A stretch of 64,000 nucleotides of DNA from Pseudoxanthomonas japonensis (GCF_010093445.1 NZ_PDWW01000002.1:62001-126000); one strand, 5' to 3'; shown: positions 39,133-48,532, counted from the stretch's first letter. The notes: generated by a model from the sequence alone, not told the origin. A program made the numbers and translations.

Positions 39133-39156
39133 GCGTGCGCCCACCCGGGCGCACGC
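39133..39156. terminator. Hairpin between convergent genes
   Basis: A perfect 10-bp stem GCGTGCGCCC/GGGCGCACGC with loop ACCC, between the stops of the EF-hand and sigma-factor genes. It lacks a clear U-tract on either side, so it may be a weak bidirectional terminator. Confidence 0.5.
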
Positions 39157-39162
39157 GCCCGT

Positions 39163-40308
39163 TCAGAGCATCAAGCGACCGGACATCACCAGACCGGCGA
39201 ACAGGCCGGCGGTCGCCAGTGTCACCGCCAACACAAGCCCCCAGATCCGCCAGACGCGCTGGCGTTCCATGCAGCGCCGCGCGCGCTCCGGATCCTGCAG
39301 CAGGTCGCGTACCCGACGGCGTTCCAGGATGCGTGGCAGCCAGTAACTGGATGTCCAGCAGATGACGATCATGTAGGTCAGCGTCAGGACCGTATGCGGA
39401 ACCCATCCCGATACGCGCGCCAGGGCGCTGATGCCTACGATGAATGCCAGAATGGCGAGGGTGTTGACCGTGCCATACCGCAGCAGTTCAGTGCGTTCGC
39501 GTGCGTCCAGCGGGTCGCGCAGGTACTTGCGGACGCCGAACCAGACCGCGCCGATCCCCACGAACGTACCCAGAGCCGTGGCGCCGAGCGCACCACCGAC
39601 CAGCTTCATCAGTCCCTTGCCTGCGATGGCGCCACCGGTGCTCAGGACGACCGCGCCTGCGGAGGGCGGCGCCGCCACGACAAGCAGGCCGAGCACTCCG
39701 CTGGCGAACGCTGCGGAGGGCGCCGATGTGCGGGCGAAGTCGCCGAAGCGAGACATCAGTTCCTCCCGGACGTACTGGCGTGCGCGTGACAGACGCTTGC
39801 GTACCGCTGCGTCGGTGATGCCCAGCAGGGCCGCGACTTGTTGCGAACGCTGGCCCTCGCGGTAGTAGAGCAGCAGTACCTCGCGACTGTCTTCCGGCAG
39901 GGCGGCGATGACTTCGCGGGCCGCCTGCTCCTGTTCGGTCTGCAGCAACGTCTCGGCCGGCGTGGGAGCGGTATCGGCCGCGAGTGTCACCGCGAGTTCG
40001 GCGGCCTCGCCGGTCATCGGTCGCCGTCGTTGCGCGCGCAGGTGGTCGCGCGCCAGGTTGCGGGTGATCTCGCGCAGCCACGGCAGGAAGCTGTCCGGAT
40101 TGTTCAGCGTCGCGAGTTGCCGCCATCCTTTGAGCAAGGCTTCCTGTGCGATGTCTTCGCTGGCCTGCACGTCGCGGGTGATGGCCAGCGCAATGCCGGT
40201 GATCGTGTTCTGGCAAAGGGCCACGATGCGGCCGTAGGCGTCCTGGTCGCCCCGCGCTGCCGCCGGCAGCGCCTCACGCAAGGAAAGTTCGATTACCAAG
40301 GTCTTCAC
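39163..40308 (-). CDS. Sigma-70-family factor fused to a C-terminal membrane domain (copy 2)
   Basis: 381 residues. ECF-type sigma region 2 is at about 17-95 (DVQASEDIAQEALLKGWRQL, LPWLREITRNLARDHLRAQR) and region 4 at about 130-183 (ALPEDSREVLLLYYREGQRS, ITDAAVRKRLSRARQYVREE). Instead of ending there the protein continues with four or five membrane helices (about 200-223, 237-258, 281-299, 306-325 and 355-376). No anti-sigma gene is adjacent. I infer a membrane-tethered sigma factor whose own C-terminus restrains or senses. It is a paralogue of the gene at 40389, gapless over the first 200 residues. Confidence 0.88.
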   Translation of the reverse strand: MKTLVIELSLREALPAAARGDQDAYGRIVALCQNTITGIALAITRDVQASEDIAQEALLKGWRQLATLNNPDSFLPWLREITRNLARDHLRAQRRRPMTGEAAELAVTLAADTAPTPAETLLQTEQEQAAREVIAALPEDSREVLLLYYREGQRSQQVAALLGITDAAVRKRLSRARQYVREELMSRFGDFARTSAPSAAFASGVLGLLVVAAPPSAGAVVLSTGGAIAGKGLMKLVGGALGATALGTFVGIGAVWFGVRKYLRDPLDARERTELLRYGTVNTLAILAFIVGISALARVSGWVPHTVLTLTYMIVICWTSSYWLPRILERRRVRDLLQDPERARRCMERQRVWRIWGLVLAVTLATAGLFAGLVMSGRLML

Positions 40309-40388
40309 CGCCGCTCCGCGTTTTCCGGGTCATGCGGGCACGACGACCGACGGCACGAAGTGTGACCGATCGTGGTGGCGCGCGGCAT

Positions 40389-41603
40389 TCAGAGGGTCAG
40401 CCGTCCCGTACGGATGAGCACGAAGGCGATGGCGCCGAGGGTGAACAGGCTGGTCATCATGATCGCCTGCTTGCCCAGCAGATAGTCGTAACCGCGACGG
40501 CGCCGTTGGTTGTCGGGACGGACGAGGATCGGATCCATGATCCGGGGCAGGATGGCCAAATACTGGTAGTTGACCGCGGACAACCCCACGGCCGTGGTGA
40601 TCGCAATGGCCTGCCAGCCCGTCGTCAACAGCGTCGCCAGCATCAGGCAGAACAGCCAGGCCGAACCGGTGACAGTGTTCAGCGTCATGAAGCGACGCAC
40701 CTGCTGCCGCTCCTGCGCGGTCTGGCAGAAACGCGCCAAGTACCACCAGGTGAAGGCGTAGCCGATGAGTCCGCCGATCACACCGCCTACCAGGCCACTG
40801 AGCGAAGCCGGATGCTGGGTGACCTGTTCGAAGATCACGCCCAGCGAGCCGCCCGCGACGCCACCGGTCACGCCGCCGGTGGTCAGTCCACCGGTGCTGA
40901 TCTTCCCGATGAGGCCACTGCCCAGCACGCCGGACCCGATCACCGTCGCCGCGCTGGCGGCCGGCATCGCACCGACCAGCCCACCCAGCACGATCATGGT
41001 GAAGGCAGCCGTCGGCGCCGTGGCGCGCGCGAATTCGCCGAACCTCTGCAGCAACTCGTCGCGGACCATCGCACGGGCACGCGACAGGCGCTTGCGGACG
41101 GCGGCGTCGCTCAGCCCGAGCAGGTCGGCGACCTGCTGCGAACTCTGGCCTTCGCGGTAGAACAACAGCAGGGTCTCGCGGCTGTCTTCCGGCAGCGACG
41201 AGATGATCTCGGTGGCGACGAGTTCCTCTTCCGTCTGCAGCAGGCGTTCGGCGGGCGTGGGTCCGGGATCCGCGGCCATGCCGATGGCGATCTCGGCCAC
41301 TTCGCCCGACATGGGACGGCCATGCTGCGCACGCAGCCAGTCGCGCGCCAGGTTGCGGGTGATCTGCCGCAGCCACGGCAGGAAGCTGGCGCTGTTCTTC
41401 AGCCGGTCCAGCTGTTGCCAGGCTTTGAGGAAGGCCTCCTGCGCGATGTCCTCGCTGGCCTGCACGTCGCGCGTGATCGCCAGCGCGATGGCGGTGACCG
41501 TGTTCTGGCAGGCATGCACGATGCGGCCGTAGGCTTCCTGGCTGCCACGGGTGGCGGCGGGCAGTTCGACTTGCAGCATCAGGTCGAGGGCGACTGCGTT
41601 CAT
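40389..41603 (-). CDS. Sigma-70-family factor fused to a C-terminal membrane domain (copy 1)
   Basis: 404 residues. The sigma half (about 17-183) is almost colinear with the downstream gene: ITRDVQASEDIAQEA is shared exactly, as are SFLPWLR, ITRNLARD and DAAVRKRLSRARA-like. The membrane half has a glycine-rich stretch (STGGLTTGGVTGGVAGGSLG, about 237-255) and about four helices, ending RTGRLTL (SGRLML in the other copy). It lies 80 bp upstream of copy 2 on the same strand. I infer duplication followed by divergence of the membrane part. Confidence 0.88.
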   Translation of the reverse strand: MNAVALDLMLQVELPAATRGSQEAYGRIVHACQNTVTAIALAITRDVQASEDIAQEAFLKAWQQLDRLKNSASFLPWLRQITRNLARDWLRAQHGRPMSGEVAEIAIGMAADPGPTPAERLLQTEEELVATEIISSLPEDSRETLLLFYREGQSSQQVADLLGLSDAAVRKRLSRARAMVRDELLQRFGEFARATAPTAAFTMIVLGGLVGAMPAASAATVIGSGVLGSGLIGKISTGGLTTGGVTGGVAGGSLGVIFEQVTQHPASLSGLVGGVIGGLIGYAFTWWYLARFCQTAQERQQVRRFMTLNTVTGSAWLFCLMLATLLTTGWQAIAITTAVGLSAVNYQYLAILPRIMDPILVRPDNQRRRRGYDYLLGKQAIMMTSLFTLGAIAFVLIRTGRLTL

Positions 41604-41698
41604 GGCATCGGGGTCATCGAGGGAACCGATGACCCTGACGGGCCGGCGCGCAGGATGTGACCGGGCTCGGCGGCACCGCCCTCCAGGTCATGCGGGGC

Positions 41699-42199
41699 TC
41701 AGCCGCCACTGACGGGCTGGATGCGGATGCGGTCTTCCTCTTCTTCCGCCGGGGCGGGTTGGGCAGGCGGTGCCTGCTCCAGCTGAGGCTGCGGCACGGC
41801 GGCAGATGGCGGCACAGGACGGCGCATCCACATCACGACGGCGGCCAATGCGATCAGCGCCAGCAGGATCAGGCGGATGCGCCAGGCCCACGAGCGCTGG
41901 GGCGTCGTCGCGTCCTGCGGGCTGGTGAACGTCAGCGTGGACGCGTAGCCGGGCCGTGTGGTTTCCAGCAGGCCGGCCTCGCGCAGCAGTTCGCGCGCGC
42001 GCGGCTGGTCGTCGGCGTGCCGCACCCACACTGCCGGCTGCAGCTGGGCCTTCACCGGCTCGGTATAGCTGAACTGCCCGCCACGCTTGCTGTGGTACGA
42101 GCGACCGTTGCTGATGTGCACGGGAATGCCGGCGTCGGTCAGCAGCTTGGCCACGCCTTCGACGGTTTCGATCCGCTGGCTGGAAAACACCTGCCGCAT
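41699..42199 (-). CDS. DUF2007-like protein with a membrane helix
   Basis: 166 residues. The N-terminal 80 residues (MRQVFSSQRIETVEGVAKLL, TDAGIPVHISNGRSY, VWVRHADDQPRARELLREAG) match the putative signal-transducing DUF2007 fold. One membrane helix at about 107-126 and an acidic proline-rich tail (EEEEDRIRIQPVSGG) follow. Function is unknown. It sits between tesB and the sigma-membrane genes, all leftward, but 95 bp from copy 1, so co-transcription is uncertain. Confidence 0.75.
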   Translation of the reverse strand: MRQVFSSQRIETVEGVAKLLTDAGIPVHISNGRSYHSKRGGQFSYTEPVKAQLQPAVWVRHADDQPRARELLREAGLLETTRPGYASTLTFTSPQDATTPQRSWAWRIRLILLALIALAAVVMWMRRPVPPSAAVPQPQLEQAPPAQPAPAEEEEDRIRIQPVSGG

Positions 42200-42208
42200 G
42201 CTTGTTCC

Positions 42209-43123
42209 TCAGTCTTTTGCCGGAACGGCGGAGGCCGCTTCGGCATCGGGCACCACGCGGATCAGGCCTTCCTGCGCGGTGCTGGCGACCAGCCGACCCT
42301 GGCGGTCGAAAATCTGCCCGCGCGCCAGCCCGCGCGAACCACTCGCGCTTGGGCTGTCGATGGAGTAGAGCAGCCAGTCGTCGGCGCGGAACGGGCGGTG
42401 GAACCACAGCGCGTGGTCCAGCGAGGCCATCTGCACGTTGGGCTGGTAGTAGCTGATGCCATGCGGATAGGTCGCCGTGCCCAGCAACTGGAAGTCGGAG
42501 GCGTAGGCGAGCAGGGCGCGGTGCAGTTCCGGCGAGTCGCCGACCGGTTCGCTCAACCGGAACCAGACCTGCTGGAACGGCGGACGCTTGGGCGGATTCA
42601 GCTCGTCGCGCGGATACACGTGGCGGAACTCGAACGGGCCGCGGCGCGACATCCAGCGCTGCACCTTGGGTGGCAGTGAGGCCATTACCTCGGCGGGGAC
42701 TGGTGGCGCAGGCGCGATGTCTTCCGGCTGCGGCACTTCCGGCATCGACAACTGGTGTTCGGCGCCGTCCTCTTCGGCCTGGAACGAGGCCGCGCAGAAG
42801 AAGATCACGCGACCGTGCTGGATCGCGGTGACCCGGCGCACCGAGAAGCTGCCGCCGTCGCGCGTGCGGTCCACTTCGTAGACGATCGGCGCCTCGATGT
42901 TGCCCGCGCGCAGGAAGTAGGCATGCAGCGAGTGCGCGCGCCGGCTGCCGGAGCCGCCTTCCACCGTGGCCTGCGCGGCCGACAGGGCCTGGCCCAGCAC
43001 CTGGCCGCCGAACACGTACTTGGTGCCGATATCGCGGCTCTGGCCACGGAACAGGTTGTCTTCCAGCCGCTCCAGCGACAGCAGTTCGATCAGCTCGGAG
43101 ACGACGGGTTCGGGGGCTGGCAC
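42209..43123 (-). CDS. tesB: Acyl-CoA thioesterase II
   Basis: 304 residues of two fused hotdog domains, the usual TesB length. SRDIGTKYVFGGQVLGQALS, AHSLHAYFLRAGNIEAPIVY, EVDRTRDGGSFSVRRV and the C-terminal SLDHALWFHRPFRADDWLLY and GLARGQIFDRQGRLVAST are characteristic, including the D-H-x-x-W-F-H region. It hydrolyses medium/long acyl-CoA in the cytoplasm. It is followed 9 bp later by the DUF2007-like gene. Confidence 0.96.
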   Translation of the reverse strand: MPAPEPVVSELIELLSLERLEDNLFRGQSRDIGTKYVFGGQVLGQALSAAQATVEGGSGSRRAHSLHAYFLRAGNIEAPIVYEVDRTRDGGSFSVRRVTAIQHGRVIFFCAASFQAEEDGAEHQLSMPEVPQPEDIAPAPPVPAEVMASLPPKVQRWMSRRGPFEFRHVYPRDELNPPKRPPFQQVWFRLSEPVGDSPELHRALLAYASDFQLLGTATYPHGISYYQPNVQMASLDHALWFHRPFRADDWLLYSIDSPSASGSRGLARGQIFDRQGRLVASTAQEGLIRVVPDAEAASAVPAKD

Positions 43124-43182
43124 GGGAGGGCCTGGGATGCGTGGCGAGCGGCGATTATAGCCGCCGCCTGTGCGTGGACCCG

Positions 43183-43755
43183 TCAGGGCAGCAGGCGTCG
43201 CAGAGTGGTGGTGCGCAGGACCGCATCCCAGGGGAACAGCGGGCCCGGGTCCATCTTTCGGCGGACCAGCACGTCCGGATCGTCGCTGGCGGGCTCGCAG
43301 GCGGTGTCGAGGTCTTCGTGGCCGGCGATGAAACGCAGGCCCGGCAGTTCGCGCTGCAGGTCCGCCAGCAACGCGTCCAGCGAGGCGAGCTGCGCGGCGG
43401 TGTAGGGTTCTTGCATCGTCTGGCTGCCGGTGGCGAGCCAGTTGGGATAACGGCCGGTGTTGACCAGTTCGATGCCGACCGAGCGCGGGTTGTAGCCGCG
43501 CACGTGGTGGGCGACACGCTCCGGACGCACGTAGACGTGCACGCTGCCGTCGCGATCGACGTAGTAATGACCGCTGTTGCCGGTGCCCGAGGCATGCAGG
43601 ATACGCTCGCCGTACTCGCGCGCCATCGCCAGGTCAGGCAGCTCCGTGCAATGGATGACCACCAGGTCGATCCGGTCGAGCGGGCGCGCCTCCAGCTTGT
43701 CCTCGTAGGGCAGGGGATCGACGATGCGGGCGAACATGGGAAGGTCGGTGCTCAT
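43183..43755 (-). CDS. AmpD-like N-acetylmuramoyl-L-alanine amidase
   Basis: 190 residues of the amidase_2 fold. RIDLVVIHCTELPDLAMARE holds the first zinc histidine, GHYYVDRDGSVHVYVRPERVAHHVRG the second, and a GHEDLD motif near residue 145 the third. No signal peptide is seen, so it probably acts in the cytoplasm on recycled muropeptides, as AmpD does. It is monocistronic; the start at 43755 is divergent to the MOSC gene. Confidence 0.88.
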   Translation of the reverse strand: MSTDLPMFARIVDPLPYEDKLEARPLDRIDLVVIHCTELPDLAMAREYGERILHASGTGNSGHYYVDRDGSVHVYVRPERVAHHVRGYNPRSVGIELVNTGRYPNWLATGSQTMQEPYTAAQLASLDALLADLQRELPGLRFIAGHEDLDTACEPASDDPDVLVRRKMDPGPLFPWDAVLRTTTLRRLLP

Positions 43756-43836
43756 GACCGGATGCTAGCAGGACCGGGCCGCAGCCCGGTCCGGTAAACT
43801 GGCGGCCTTCAATGTCCACGACGCGCGGGTTTCCTC

Positions 43837-44328
43837 ATGCCGCTCAATCCCGACTCTCCCTTGGCCAAACTGATGGCCACCCTGCCGCGCGCCGGCAAGG
43901 TGGAGTGGATCGGCCTGCGCCCGGCGCGCGACGAGGTGATGGTCGCCACCGAGGTCGTCGACGCCGAGACCGGCGCGGGTCTGGTCGGCGACCGTTACAA
44001 GGGCGGCAGCGGCAAGCGCGGCATCACCCTGATCCAGGCCGAACACCTGCCGGTCATCGCGGCGCTGGCGCAGCGTCCGGACCTGGCGCCTTCGCTGTTG
44101 CGCCGGAACGTGGTGGTCTCGGGTATTCCGCTGATCGCGCTGAAGGGCCGCCGCTTCCGTATCGGCGATGCGGTGTTCGAAGGCACCGAGGACTGCGATC
44201 CCTGCTCGCGCATGGAGGACGCGCTCGGCGCCGGCGGTTACAACGCGATGCGCGGCCACGGTGGCCTGTGCGCGCGCATCGTCGAAGGCGGCACGTTCCG
44301 CCTTGGCGACGCGGTGGAGGCGCTGTAA
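43837..44328 (+). CDS. MOSC-domain protein
   Basis: 163 residues. GRGLVGDRYKGG-type GAGLVGDRYKGGSGKRGITL, RRNVVVSGIPLIALKGRRFR, the cysteine motif EDCDPCSRMED and HGGLCARIVEGG are typical of MOSC sulfur-carrier domains related to MoCo sulfurase and YiiM. It may handle sulfur for molybdenum enzymes or detoxify N-hydroxylated bases. The stop overlaps the next start by one base (TAATG). Confidence 0.9.
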   Translation: MPLNPDSPLAKLMATLPRAGKVEWIGLRPARDEVMVATEVVDAETGAGLVGDRYKGGSGKRGITLIQAEHLPVIAALAQRPDLAPSLLRRNVVVSGIPLIALKGRRFRIGDAVFEGTEDCDPCSRMEDALGAGGYNAMRGHGGLCARIVEGGTFRLGDAVEAL

Positions 44329-44852
44329 TGCGCGGTCACTGCATCCTGTCGCACGGTTTCGAGAGCGGTCCGGACGCGACCAAGGTCACCGCCCTGGCCG
44401 ACGTGGCCGAACGGTTGGGCTGGACGCACGAGCGTCCCGACTACACGGACCTCGATGCGCGTCGCGACGTCAGTTCGCTGGGCGACGTGGTGGCGCGGCT
44501 GGAGCGCCTGCGCGGCCTGGCGCAGGCGGCCGCGGCACGCGGTCCCGTGGTGCTGGCTGGTTCCAGTCTGGGCGGCTACATCGCCGGGCGGATTTCGCTG
44601 GAGGTGCCAGTGCGCGGCCTGTTCCTGATGGCGCCGGCAATCGCCATGGGGCCATTGCCGGCGCTGGATGCCGCGACCGTACCCATATCGATCATCCATG
44701 GCTGGGACGACGAACTGATTCCGGCGCAGGCGGTCGTCGACTGGGCGCTTCCACGCCGCGCGCGCCTGCTGCTGGTCAACGATTCGCATCGCCTGTCCGA
44801 TCACGTGGCTGCTTCGGCGGAGGCGTTCGGGCAGTTACTCGCCCATCTTTGA
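44328..44852 (+). CDS. YqiA/YcfP-like alpha/beta hydrolase
   Basis: 174 residues. CILSHGFESGPDATKVTALA gives the oxyanion region, GSSLGGYIAGRI the nucleophile elbow (G-S-S-L-G), IIHGWDDELIP the acid and DSHRLSDH the histidine. The fold is that of small serine esterases of the YqiA group. The substrate is unknown. The start overlaps the MOSC stop (TAATG at 44326-44330), so the two are probably coupled. Confidence 0.88.
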   Translation: MRGHCILSHGFESGPDATKVTALADVAERLGWTHERPDYTDLDARRDVSSLGDVVARLERLRGLAQAAAARGPVVLAGSSLGGYIAGRISLEVPVRGLFLMAPAIAMGPLPALDAATVPISIIHGWDDELIPAQAVVDWALPRRARLLLVNDSHRLSDHVAASAEAFGQLLAHL

Positions 44853-44861
44853 AGGCCGTCA

Positions 44862-44945
44862 TCCCGGCGAAGGCCGGGACCCAGCGACGTTGATCGCGGC
44901 GGGCAAAGTCACTGGGCCCCGGCCTTCGCCGGGGTGACGTTCATT
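44862..44945. repeat. Inverted intergenic repeat
   Basis: GTCATCCCGGCGAAGGCCGG at the left and CCGGCCTTCGCCGGGGTGAC at the right form the arms of a long stem with about 33 bp between. Similar GTCATTCC arms occur at 62410-62505. It lies just before rlmKL. Confidence 0.8.
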
Positions 44946-44958
44946 ACGAGGTTCCACC

Positions 44959-47094
44959 GTGAAATTTTTCGTCTCCTGCGCCAAGGGCCTGGAATACCTG
45001 CTTGCCGACGAACTGCTCGCGCTCGGCGTGCCCAAGGCCACCGCGACCGTCGCCGGCGTCAATGCCGAAGGCGAGCCGGTCGATGCGCAGCGCGCCGTGC
45101 TGTGGTCGCGCCTGGCCAGTCGCGTGCTGTGGCCGATCGCCGAATTCGAATGCCTCAGCGAGCAGGCGCTGTACGACGGCGTGATGGCGCTGCCGTGGGA
45201 ACAGCACACGCGGCCGGAACTGACGCTGGCGGTGGACGCCCACGTGTCCGGCGAAGCCATCACGCATGCGCGTTTCGCTGCGCAGCGCGTCAAGGATGCG
45301 GTGGTGGATCGCCTGCGCCAGCAGGGCATGGAACGGCCGTCGGTGGACGTGGAGCAGCCGGACGTCCGCATCAACCTGTCGTTGCGCAGGAACCGCGCGA
45401 CGATCTCGATCGACCTGGGCGGCGGACCGATGCATCGCCGCGGCTGGCGGCAGGCGCAGAACGATGCGCCGCTGAAGGAGAACCTCGCCGCCGCGGTGCT
45501 GATGCGCGGCGGCTGGCCGGCGCTCTACCACGAGGGTGGCGCACTGCTCGATCCGATGTGCGGCAGCGGCACGCTGCTGATCGAAGGCGCGCTGATGGCG
45601 GCCGACGTGGCGCCCGGCCTGCAACGGCACGGCAACGTACTGCCATCGCGCTGGCTGGGATTCGACGTCGACGCGTGGCGCGCGCTGTTCGCCGAGGCGG
45701 TGCAGCGCGAAACGGAAGGACGCAAGGCGTTGCGGGCGGTGTTCTTCGGCAGCGACATCGACCTGGGCGCGATCCGCGCCGCCCGTGACAATGCGGTGCT
45801 CGCTGGGCTGGCCGGCCAGCTGCACTTCGAAGCACGCGACGTGGCGCAGTTGCCGGTGCAGGAGACGGCGCGTGGCCTGGTGGTCTGCAATCCGCCCTAC
45901 GACGAACGCCTCGCTGCCGATGCCGATCTCTACCGCGCACTGGGCGATGCCTTGCAACGGGCGGTGCCGCAGTGGCGCGCCAGCCTGCTGTGCGGCAATG
46001 CCGAGCTCGGCTACGCCACCGGCCTGCGGGCTGCGAAGAAGTACCAGCTGTTCAACGGCGCGATCGAATGCGCACTGATCGTCTGCGATCCGGTCGCCAC
46101 GCCGGCGCGCGAGCCGCGCGAAGCGAAGCCGCTGTCGGACGGCGCGCAGATGGTCGCCAACCGGCTGCGCAAGAACCAGAAGAAGTTCAAGAACTGGCGC
46201 GCGCGTGACGGCGTCACCTGCTATCGCGTCTACGACGCCGATCTCCCCGAGTATGCCGCCGCCATCGACGTGTACCAGGAGGAGGGCGGCCAGGCGCGGA
46301 CCTTCCTGCATGTGCAGGAATACGCCGCACCGGCCACCATTCCCGAACACGACGTGCGTCGTCGTTTCAGCGAGCTGCTGGCCGCCACCCGCGAGGTGTT
46401 CGGCGTGCCGCAGGAGCAGATCGCGGTGAAGTCGCGCGAGCGCGGCAAGGGCGGCTCCAAGTACGGCCGCATGCAGCAGCGCGACGAGCTCATCGTCGTG
46501 CGCGAATCGGGCGCGCTGCTGCGGGTCAACCTGTTCGATTATTTGGATACGGGGCTGTTCCTCGATCACCGCCCGCTGCGTCGCCGCATGGCGCAGGAAG
46601 CGCGCGGCAAGCGTTTCCTCAACCTGTTCTGCTACACCGGCGTGGCCAGCTTGCAGGCGGCGGTGGCCGGCGCTGCGACGACGACCAGTGTCGACCTGTC
46701 CGCGACCTACCTGCAGTGGTGCGCCGACAACCTGGCCGAGAACGGCCTGGGCGGCGCGAAGCACCGGCTGGTGCAGGCCGATGCGTTGCGCTGGCTGGAA
46801 GCGGAGCAGGGCGAATACGACCTGGTGTTCTGCGATCCGCCGACGTTCTCCAATTCCGCGCGTGCCGATGATTTCGACGTGCAGAAGGAACAGGTGCGCC
46901 TGCTGCGCGCCGCGGTGGCCCGGCTGGCGCCGGGCGGCGTGCTGTATTTCAGCAACAACTTCCGCCGCTTCAGGCTAGACGAGAACGCGGTGGCCGAGTT
47001 CGCGCGCTGCGAGGAGATCAGCGCGGGCACGATCCCGCCGGATTTCGAACGCAACGCCCGCATCCACCGCGCGTGGCGGCTGACGCGGGCGTAG
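44959..47094 (+). CDS. rlmKL: Bifunctional 23S rRNA methyltransferase RlmKL
   Basis: 711 residues, the length of the fused enzyme. The N-terminal THUMP domain is at about 45-155. The RlmL half follows, with SAM loop [14 protein letters not shown] (198-211) and catalytic NPPYDERL (311-318), making m2G2445. The C-terminal RlmK half has the [23 protein letters not shown] loop and CDPPTFSNS (625-633), making m7G2069. It acts on pre-50S particles and also unwinds helix 74. The start is GTG. Confidence 0.97.
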   Translation: MKFFVSCAKGLEYLLADELLALGVPKATATVAGVNAEGEPVDAQRAVLWSRLASRVLWPIAEFECLSEQALYDGVMALPWEQHTRPELTLAVDAHVSGEAITHARFAAQRVKDAVVDRLRQQGMERPSVDVEQPDVRINLSLRRNRATISIDLGGGPMHRRGWRQAQNDAPLKENLAAAVLMRGGWPALYHEGGALLDPMCGSGTLLIEGALMAADVAPGLQRHGNVLPSRWLGFDVDAWRALFAEAVQRETEGRKALRAVFFGSDIDLGAIRAARDNAVLAGLAGQLHFEARDVAQLPVQETARGLVVCNPPYDERLAADADLYRALGDALQRAVPQWRASLLCGNAELGYATGLRAAKKYQLFNGAIECALIVCDPVATPAREPREAKPLSDGAQMVANRLRKNQKKFKNWRARDGVTCYRVYDADLPEYAAAIDVYQEEGGQARTFLHVQEYAAPATIPEHDVRRRFSELLAATREVFGVPQEQIAVKSRERGKGGSKYGRMQQRDELIVVRESGALLRVNLFDYLDTGLFLDHRPLRRRMAQEARGKRFLNLFCYTGVASLQAAVAGAATTTSVDLSATYLQWCADNLAENGLGGAKHRLVQADALRWLEAEQGEYDLVFCDPPTFSNSARADDFDVQKEQVRLLRAAVARLAPGGVLYFSNNFRRFRLDENAVAEFARCEEISAGTIPPDFERNARIHRAWRLTRA

Positions 47095-47109
47095 CGAGCA
47101 GGCCCAGGA

Positions 47110-47955
47110 TCAGCCGACGATCAGGACGAAATCGCCGCGCTGCGAGGCCATCGACAAGGCCAGCGTGCTGTCGCGTGCGGCCAGGTCGGCGGCAGAGAGC
47201 GCCGTGCTCGGCGGGTGCGCGCGGTAGCTGGCGTCGTCGGCCAAGGTGTCGCGCACCACGTAGCCCATCAGCACGTTGACCAGTTCGCCCAGCGCATCCA
47301 CGGCGAGTTCGTCGTCGCACTGTTCGGGAGCGATGGACAGCAGTGAACAGGCGATCGCCTGCATCGCGGCGCGGCCGCAGCCGATCCCGATCAGCATGGA
47401 CTGGCTGCCCGCCTCGATGCGCACATGCGCGGTGACCTCGCAGGCCTCCAGCGTGGCGGCATCGGCGATACCCGAGGCCTGGCACTGGCTGCCGACCAGG
47501 CGCGGGAACAGACGGTTGCATACGCGGATCGCGCTGGTGGCCATGTCGGCCAGCGCGTGGCCGGCGATGCCGAGGGCGAGGGCATGGTTGGCTTCGTCCA
47601 GGTCGCGGCGATGCGCGACCAGTTCGCTCTCCAGCTGCTCGGCCGTCAACGTGCCCTGTTCGACGAGGATCTGCCCGAACAGCTTGCGGCCCTTCTTCTG
47701 CGCCGCCAGCAGCACGTCGAGCTGGCCGGCGTCGAGCAGGCCCATTTCCAGGGCGATGTCGCCGAAGCGGCGGTCCTCGGCGCGCTGGCGGTCGTTGATG
47801 CGGCGCGCCTGCGCGGCATCCAGCATCCGGTGGTGCACGGCGAGCTCACCGAGCAGGGGGTTGGAGGCTCGCTGCGCGTCGAGCGCGGCCAGCAGTTGCG
47901 CCGAGGTGATGGTGCCGCGTTCCAGCAGGAACTGGCCCAGGAATTTCGCTGCCAT
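47110..47955 (-). CDS. CheX-like phosphatase with four MshEN-like repeats
   Basis: 281 residues. Four 24-residue modules repeat with a 29-residue step at 5-28, 34-57, 63-86 and 92-115. Each has the form x-L/F-G-x5-x-G/R-x-L/I-x4-Q-L-x7-Q (for example RFGDIALEMGLLDAGQL). This is the pattern of MshEN/GspE-N c-di-GMP-binding motifs. Residues about 120-281 are CheX/CheC-like, with the E-x-x-N motif in GELVNVLMGYV. CheX proteins dephosphorylate CheY-P. The next leftward gene upstream, 42 bp away, is a CheY. I infer a c-di-GMP-tuned CheY phosphatase. Confidence 0.75.
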   Translation of the reverse strand: MAAKFLGQFLLERGTITSAQLLAALDAQRASNPLLGELAVHHRMLDAAQARRINDRQRAEDRRFGDIALEMGLLDAGQLDVLLAAQKKGRKLFGQILVEQGTLTAEQLESELVAHRRDLDEANHALALGIAGHALADMATSAIRVCNRLFPRLVGSQCQASGIADAATLEACEVTAHVRIEAGSQSMLIGIGCGRAAMQAIACSLLSIAPEQCDDELAVDALGELVNVLMGYVVRDTLADDASYRAHPPSTALSAADLAARDSTLALSMASQRGDFVLIVG

Positions 47956-47997
47956 GGTGTGGTCTCGTACTGAAGAGGAAGGAGGACGTGCGCGCGG

Positions 47998-48366
47998 TCA
48001 GGCGACCGCTTCGTGCAGCACGCGATCCATCACCTCCGGATCGATGGGCTTCTGCAGGTAGGACTTCGCGCCCAGCTTAAGGCATTCCTCGATGTCCGCC
48101 TGCCCGCCCAGCGAGCTGAGGATCACTACCCGGGCAGCCGGGTCGAGCGACAGGATCTTGCCGAGCGCCTGTTTGCCGTCGCACTCCGGCATCACCAGGT
48201 CCATCAGCACCACGTCGGGCTTGAGGGCCTGGTACTGGCTGACGGCCTCGTTGCCGTTGCCGGCTTCGCCGACGACGTTGAAGCCGCAGTCTTCCAACTG
48301 GCGTGCCGCCAGCATGCGCAAGGCGCGCGAATCGTCGCACAGCAGGACGGTAGGACGTGACGACAT
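47998..48366 (-). CDS. Single-domain CheY-like response regulator
   Basis: 122 residues. Acidic pocket D11/D12, phospho-acceptor D56 (VVLMDLVMP), a threonine/serine switch position (ILSSLGG) and the K in SYLQKPID complete a full receiver domain with no output domain. It should interact with a motor or, more likely, with the adjacent CheX protein. The start at 48366 follows a hairpin at 48400-48422. Confidence 0.94.
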   Translation of the reverse strand: MSSRPTVLLCDDSRALRMLAARQLEDCGFNVVGEAGNGNEAVSQYQALKPDVVLMDLVMPECDGKQALGKILSLDPAARVVILSSLGGQADIEECLKLGAKSYLQKPIDPEVMDRVLHEAVA

Positions 48367-48399
48367 GATGGTGGATCCCCCTGTTGGATCATGGAAAAC

Positions 48400-48422
48400 C
48401 CCGCGTCGTCGTTCGACGCGGG
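48400..48422 (-). terminator. Terminator downstream of the OmpW-like gene
   Basis: A 9-bp stem CCCGCGTCG/CGACGCGGG with loop TCGTT. Leftward it is followed by GTTTTCC. It lies about 110 bp after the OMP stop and 34 bp before the CheY start. Confidence 0.65.
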
Positions 48423-48532
48423 TCGACATGTAGGCGTATCGGCCGGTCAGGGGAGATCTTGAGGTGCAGCGTACAGCGGCGGCGCGCCGCGGTCGGCCCG
48501 GGGGAGGACAGCCCGCCCGCGGCGCGCTCCGG

